DNA from: Anaerovorax sp. IOR16 | GTDB lineage: Bacteria; Bacillota; Clostridia; Peptostreptococcales; Anaerovoracaceae | Length of the DNA stretch: 64,000 nucleotides | Reading direction: 5' to 3' | Assembly: GCF_017168145.1 (NCBI RefSeq) | Contig: NZ_JADQTL010000011.1 | Span: 1-64,000 of the forward strand | Program-made: the position numbers and the translations under genes | Notes under the pieces: model-generated | The model's database searches: none | Seen by the model: the letters and a program-made list of their open reading frames with translations, nothing else | Told to the model about the DNA's origin: nothing | In this document: one piece after another, positions 61,198-64,000 of the stretch | Layout of the letters: each line of letters begins with the position of its first letter | Numbering within the stretch: the stretch's first letter is position 1

Positions 61198-61443
61198 ATG
61201 ATATTCGTACATAAAGAAACAAAAGCCAAGTTTGAGACGGATAACAAAAATTTAGTGTCCATGCTCGAACGAGAAGGCTATGAACTTGCAGGAGAAGAAA
61301 AAGAAGAAAAGGCAGAATTGCTTGAAAGAGCAAAAGCTTTGGGAATCAAAGCAACGAACTCCATGAAAATGGAAACGTTACTGAAAAAAATAGAAGAAGC
61401 GGAAGCGGAAGAAAAAGAAGAAAAGGCGGAAAACGCCGAATAA
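61198..61443 (+). CDS. small HeH/SAP-like phage protein
   Basis: 81 residues. N-terminal VHKETKAKFETDNKNLVSMLEREGYE, then a HeH-like motif (LLERAKALGIKATNSMKMETLLKKI) and an acidic tail (EEAEAEEKEEKAENAE). Probably a capsid accessory or head fibre base; HeH domains occur next to capsid genes in many phages. Confidence 0.65.
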   Translation: MIFVHKETKAKFETDNKNLVSMLEREGYELAGEEKEEKAELLERAKALGIKATNSMKMETLLKKIEEAEAEEKEEKAENAE

Positions 61444-61513
61444 TGCTTTTCACCATAAGGCAGCGGTTACGAGTGTAGCTTGCTGCCTTTATTTTGCTTA
61501 GAAAGGAGTAACT

Positions 61514-61891
61514 ATGTATACAGGAAAAGAAGTTTTTGACATTGCGGTATCCATCATTGATGAATTAAGCGACAGCGGTACGGTTAACCCGTCACAAGTT
61601 GCGGAATATCAAAACCGAGCTCCTTTTTTACTGGATATGTGGCAAAGAGAAATCGGGCGATTAGAAAACAAAACTGATTTAATTAAAATTACATCGTTAG
61701 ATCAGGGATTGCCAATCAGTGATGTGAACTGCCCTTCAGGAGCGTATTATCTAGCACATCATTTCGCATTAGCCGACCAAAATGATAGCCTTGCAAGTGT
61801 CTGTGTTTCAAAATACAGAGAATTAAAACGAACCGCTTCGAAACCTTCGCTCAATGTAAAAATAACAGATGTATATGGTGGACTGGTATGA
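61514..61891 (+). CDS. head-tail connector/adaptor protein (putative)
   Basis: 125 residues, ATG after AAAGGAG. Helical, with YTGKEVFDIAVSIIDELSDSG at the N-terminus and a conserved-looking LAHHFALADQNDSLASVCVSKY. Size and place after the capsid fit a gp4-like adaptor of short-tailed phages. Overlaps the next gene by 4 bases. Confidence 0.6.
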   Translation: MYTGKEVFDIAVSIIDELSDSGTVNPSQVAEYQNRAPFLLDMWQREIGRLENKTDLIKITSLDQGLPISDVNCPSGAYYLAHHFALADQNDSLASVCVSKYRELKRTASKPSLNVKITDVYGGLV

Positions 61892-63672
61892 GCAATTTAA
61901 ATCTACTTACAATAGACACCTTCCTCGGTGTTAATAAGTCAGATACAGAGACCTTGCTAAAACCGGGTGAAGCAAGCTACATGTCGAACTGGATGATAAC
62001 AGACGACTTGAAGCTTAAGAAAATGTTTGGATATGAACAATTATTTAACGGATTAGCCAAAAAGATAAATGGCATGTGGTACGGACTCATTCAAGGGATT
62101 CCGCATCTAGTATTTACTTGTGGTGGACTTGTGTACGAGCACAATCTTACTACACATGAAAATATAAACATCGGAACGATAGCAGATGCATTCCCGACTA
62201 ATTTCTTCGTATCAAACAATACTCTTTATATCCTAGATGGTAACGAGTACCGTCAATGGACCGGAACCGGAAACATTACAACAGTAAAAGGATATGTTCC
62301 GACCGTCTTTACAGCAGCACCGCCGACTGGAGGAGGAACAATCCTTGAAAGCATAAACTATCTGACAGGACAAAAAAGCATGAAATTTAGTTCTGACGGG
62401 GTATCGACTGTTTATCAGCTTCCGGAATATAACATTGAAAGCGTGGACTCTGTAGTGGTAAATGGCATAGAACAGACCAAAGACACGCATTATACGGTGG
62501 ATTTAATCTTGGGGACTATAACGTTTGTCACAAAGCCGATTTTAGGGGTAAATAACGTGGTTCCGACATGGACAAAAACCAACCAGCAAGACCGCCAATC
62601 AATCACAAAGAATAATTACTACGGCGGCATCTATTATTCGCGTATTTGGCTCTTCGGAAATCCGGATCATAAAAATACGCGCTATCCTTCAGGGATAACA
62701 ATGTCAGGTAGCAGTGACCCGACCTACTTTCCGAAGTTCTCGGACTCCAATGTAGGAGAACATGAAATAACAGACATGTGCATCCAGTACAACAAACAGC
62801 TTATTTTTACTCATGGAGATGCAAACGGAGCCAGTGGCTGGTATTCAGAGCAGGAAACAACGACAGATCCTTATACCGGTATTGTCACAACTTTGTTTCC
62901 GATATTCCCAATGAATTCTCGAATTGGAAACGCTGCAAAAGGACAAACGCGAATTATAATGAATAACCCATTTACCGTGTATAAAGGCGTGTATCAGTGG
63001 GTATCTACTTATGTTTTAAACGAAAAGAATGTAGAATGGGTATCAAAGAAAATCCAACCGGACTTAGATGAAGTTGATTTAACAAAAGCGATTACTTTCG
63101 ACTGGGATGATAGAGGCGTATATATACTTGCAGTAGATAAGCGGGTATGGATGTATAACTATCGTGTAGATGCATGGTACGCTTTGGATTTGCCGGATAC
63201 ACCGACTTGTTTCACAATCGTTGAAAAAGATTTATATTTCGGCACAACGAATGGAGAAATAATGAAGTTTAATGAAAGCCTAGGAACTTATAACGGAAAA
63301 CCGATTGAAGCACAGTGGGAAATGGGATTCTATAACTTCGGAGCTGAGTGGTTAAGAAAATTCATAGGACGAATGTTTGTCGCGATAAAACCTTTAGCGC
63401 AAACACACATCGACTTATCCTATGAGACGGACAAGTCAAACCAGTCCGAAGTCTATACGGCGAAATATTCATTAAGCAACTTTGCGACGTGGAATTTTGC
63501 GACGTTTTCCTTTGCAACGAATTACTCCCCGCAGCCCTTTAAATTCAAGATAAGGGCGAAAAAAATAGACTACTTCAAATTAAAGATAACAAATAACGGT
63601 ACGGATTCTGCAACCGTGCTATCAATCACAATCCCGTCAAGAATCGGCGGAGAAGTGAAGAATAGGAGGTAA
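61888..63672 (+). CDS. P22 gp10-like tail/stabilisation protein
   Basis: 594 residues with repeated short beta-blades (WYGLIQGIPHLVFTCGG, NTLYILDGNEYRQW, YFGTTNGEIMKF), as in the beta-propeller tail accessory factor (gp10 group) that plugs the portal in podoviruses. No tape-measure or major tail gene is seen in the window. Confidence moderate because the assignment rests on fold pattern and place. Confidence 0.68.
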   Translation: MSNLNLLTIDTFLGVNKSDTETLLKPGEASYMSNWMITDDLKLKKMFGYEQLFNGLAKKINGMWYGLIQGIPHLVFTCGGLVYEHNLTTHENINIGTIADAFPTNFFVSNNTLYILDGNEYRQWTGTGNITTVKGYVPTVFTAAPPTGGGTILESINYLTGQKSMKFSSDGVSTVYQLPEYNIESVDSVVVNGIEQTKDTHYTVDLILGTITFVTKPILGVNNVVPTWTKTNQQDRQSITKNNYYGGIYYSRIWLFGNPDHKNTRYPSGITMSGSSDPTYFPKFSDSNVGEHEITDMCIQYNKQLIFTHGDANGASGWYSEQETTTDPYTGIVTTLFPIFPMNSRIGNAAKGQTRIIMNNPFTVYKGVYQWVSTYVLNEKNVEWVSKKIQPDLDEVDLTKAITFDWDDRGVYILAVDKRVWMYNYRVDAWYALDLPDTPTCFTIVEKDLYFGTTNGEIMKFNESLGTYNGKPIEAQWEMGFYNFGAEWLRKFIGRMFVAIKPLAQTHIDLSYETDKSNQSEVYTAKYSLSNFATWNFATFSFATNYSPQPFKFKIRAKKIDYFKLKITNNGTDSATVLSITIPSRIGGEVKNRR

Positions 63673-63674
63673 AT

Positions 63675-64000
63675 ATGGCACTCACACAATGCCCGGTAAA
63701 AACAACAATTATAGGGGAACTAGCCACAGAAGCCGACCAAAGAGGATTAACAGAACAAGAATTCAAAGATAAATTTGACGAGTTCGGAAAAACATTTGTA
63801 GAGTGGTTTAACCAAGTCCATTTAAAAGACGTTGAAAATATACCGTGCAATCCGAACTTGTTGAATAATGCATATTTCGAACTGAAAGATGCCATTGTAA
63901 ATCAAAAAGGTACACCAAGCGGATGGAAAGCTTCGACATCTATGTATTTTATAGATAGATGGAAAAGTTACATAAACATAACCCTCAATACCACATACAC
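63675..64000 (+). CDS. tail fibre or tail-tip protein, 3'-truncated by the window
   Basis: ATG 63675 after AGGAGG; open to the window end (108 codons). N-terminal helix (TEADQRGLTEQEFKDKFDEF) then NPNLLNNAYFELKDAIVNQ, a stretch often seen near the start of receptor-binding parts of Firmicutes phage tail fibres (NPNLLDN-x-Y). The rest is not visible. Confidence 0.65.
   Translation, partial: MALTQCPVKTTIIGELATEADQRGLTEQEFKDKFDEFGKTFVEWFNQVHLKDVENIPCNPNLLNNAYFELKDAIVNQKGTPSGWKASTSMYFIDRWKSYINITLNTTY

Larger units (their letters stand above)
40566..64000. mobile_element. prophage, left part (continues beyond the window)
   Basis: Starts at the tRNA-derived att site and integrase and runs through lysogeny, early, replication, DNA-modification, packaging and head-tail modules to a tail-fibre gene cut by the window end. 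Tight spacing, many small genes with AGGAGG sites and mostly one-strand direction are typical. Lysis genes and the right att site are not in view. Confidence 0.92.

Overview
The window reads as a chromosome segment of a low-GC, strictly anaerobic, probably spore-forming member of the Clostridia. The support is pyruvate:ferredoxin oxidoreductase, a GerMN lipoprotein, the acetyl-type lysine pathway (dapH), an Anaerovorax/Eubacterium-like gene mix and AT-rich intergenic DNA. I cannot place it at species level from sequence alone.

Layout. 1-2872: 3' part of the pyruvate:ferredoxin oxidoreductase gene. 2975-8933: envelope cluster for extracytoplasmic polymer O-acetylation (SGNH hydrolase, DUF4358 lipoprotein, MBOAT acyltransferase, DHHW protein), then a polysaccharide deacetylase and a GerMN lipoprotein. 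9011-12736: ADP-ribosylglycohydrolase, iron alcohol dehydrogenase, adenosylhomocysteinase. 13042-14629: first copy of an IS1182-like insertion sequence, sitting in the gltX terminator; gltX follows. 16653-19950: small Cys4 protein, a CRCC-repeat miniprotein, a NiCo riboswitch with its cation-diffusion transporter, two exported proteins. 20209-20706: tRNA-Glu(CTC) with two 188-bp tandem repeats of its 3' end and terminator. 20885-26501: threonine synthase, an ArgD-like aminotransferase, and a lysine-riboswitch operon dapA-dapB-dapH. 26719-33827: TetR regulator and an ECF transporter (S, T, double ATPase) fused into one operon with two half-size ABC transporters. 33897-36858: uracil permease, then DUF5685, a DnaJ-domain protein and a 23-residue cysteine-rich peptide. 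37078-38813: orphan genes, including a ferritin-like miniprotein, a second poly-Cys miniprotein and a 46-residue acidic protein. 38950-40537: second copy of the insertion sequence, in the terminator of a tRNA whose 3' end is now the prophage attachment site.

40566-64000 is the left part of a prophage that runs off the window. It has an integrase, an ImmA/CI/Cro-type switch with two face-to-face promoters, an ORF6C antirepressor, many small early genes, two HUH replication-initiator-like proteins, a broken C5 cytosine methyltransferase, a PAPS-reductase-like gene interrupted at a G8 tract, a radical SAM gene, an HNH nuclease, a RinA-like late regulator, and then terminase, portal, a possible Acb2/Tad1-type anti-defence protein, scaffold, capsid and P22-like tail genes. 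The head-tail gene set without a tape measure (as far as visible) suggests a short-tailed (podovirus-like) particle.

The strongest unexplained signals are: both IS copies inserted in intrinsic terminators and flanked by a duplicate of the whole hairpin (27 bp in one case, 22 bp in the other); the family of poly-cysteine miniproteins; the DUF5685/DnaJ/Cys-peptide cassette; the tRNA-Glu-derived tandem repeats; and the methyltransferase/PAPS-reductase/radical-SAM block of the prophage.
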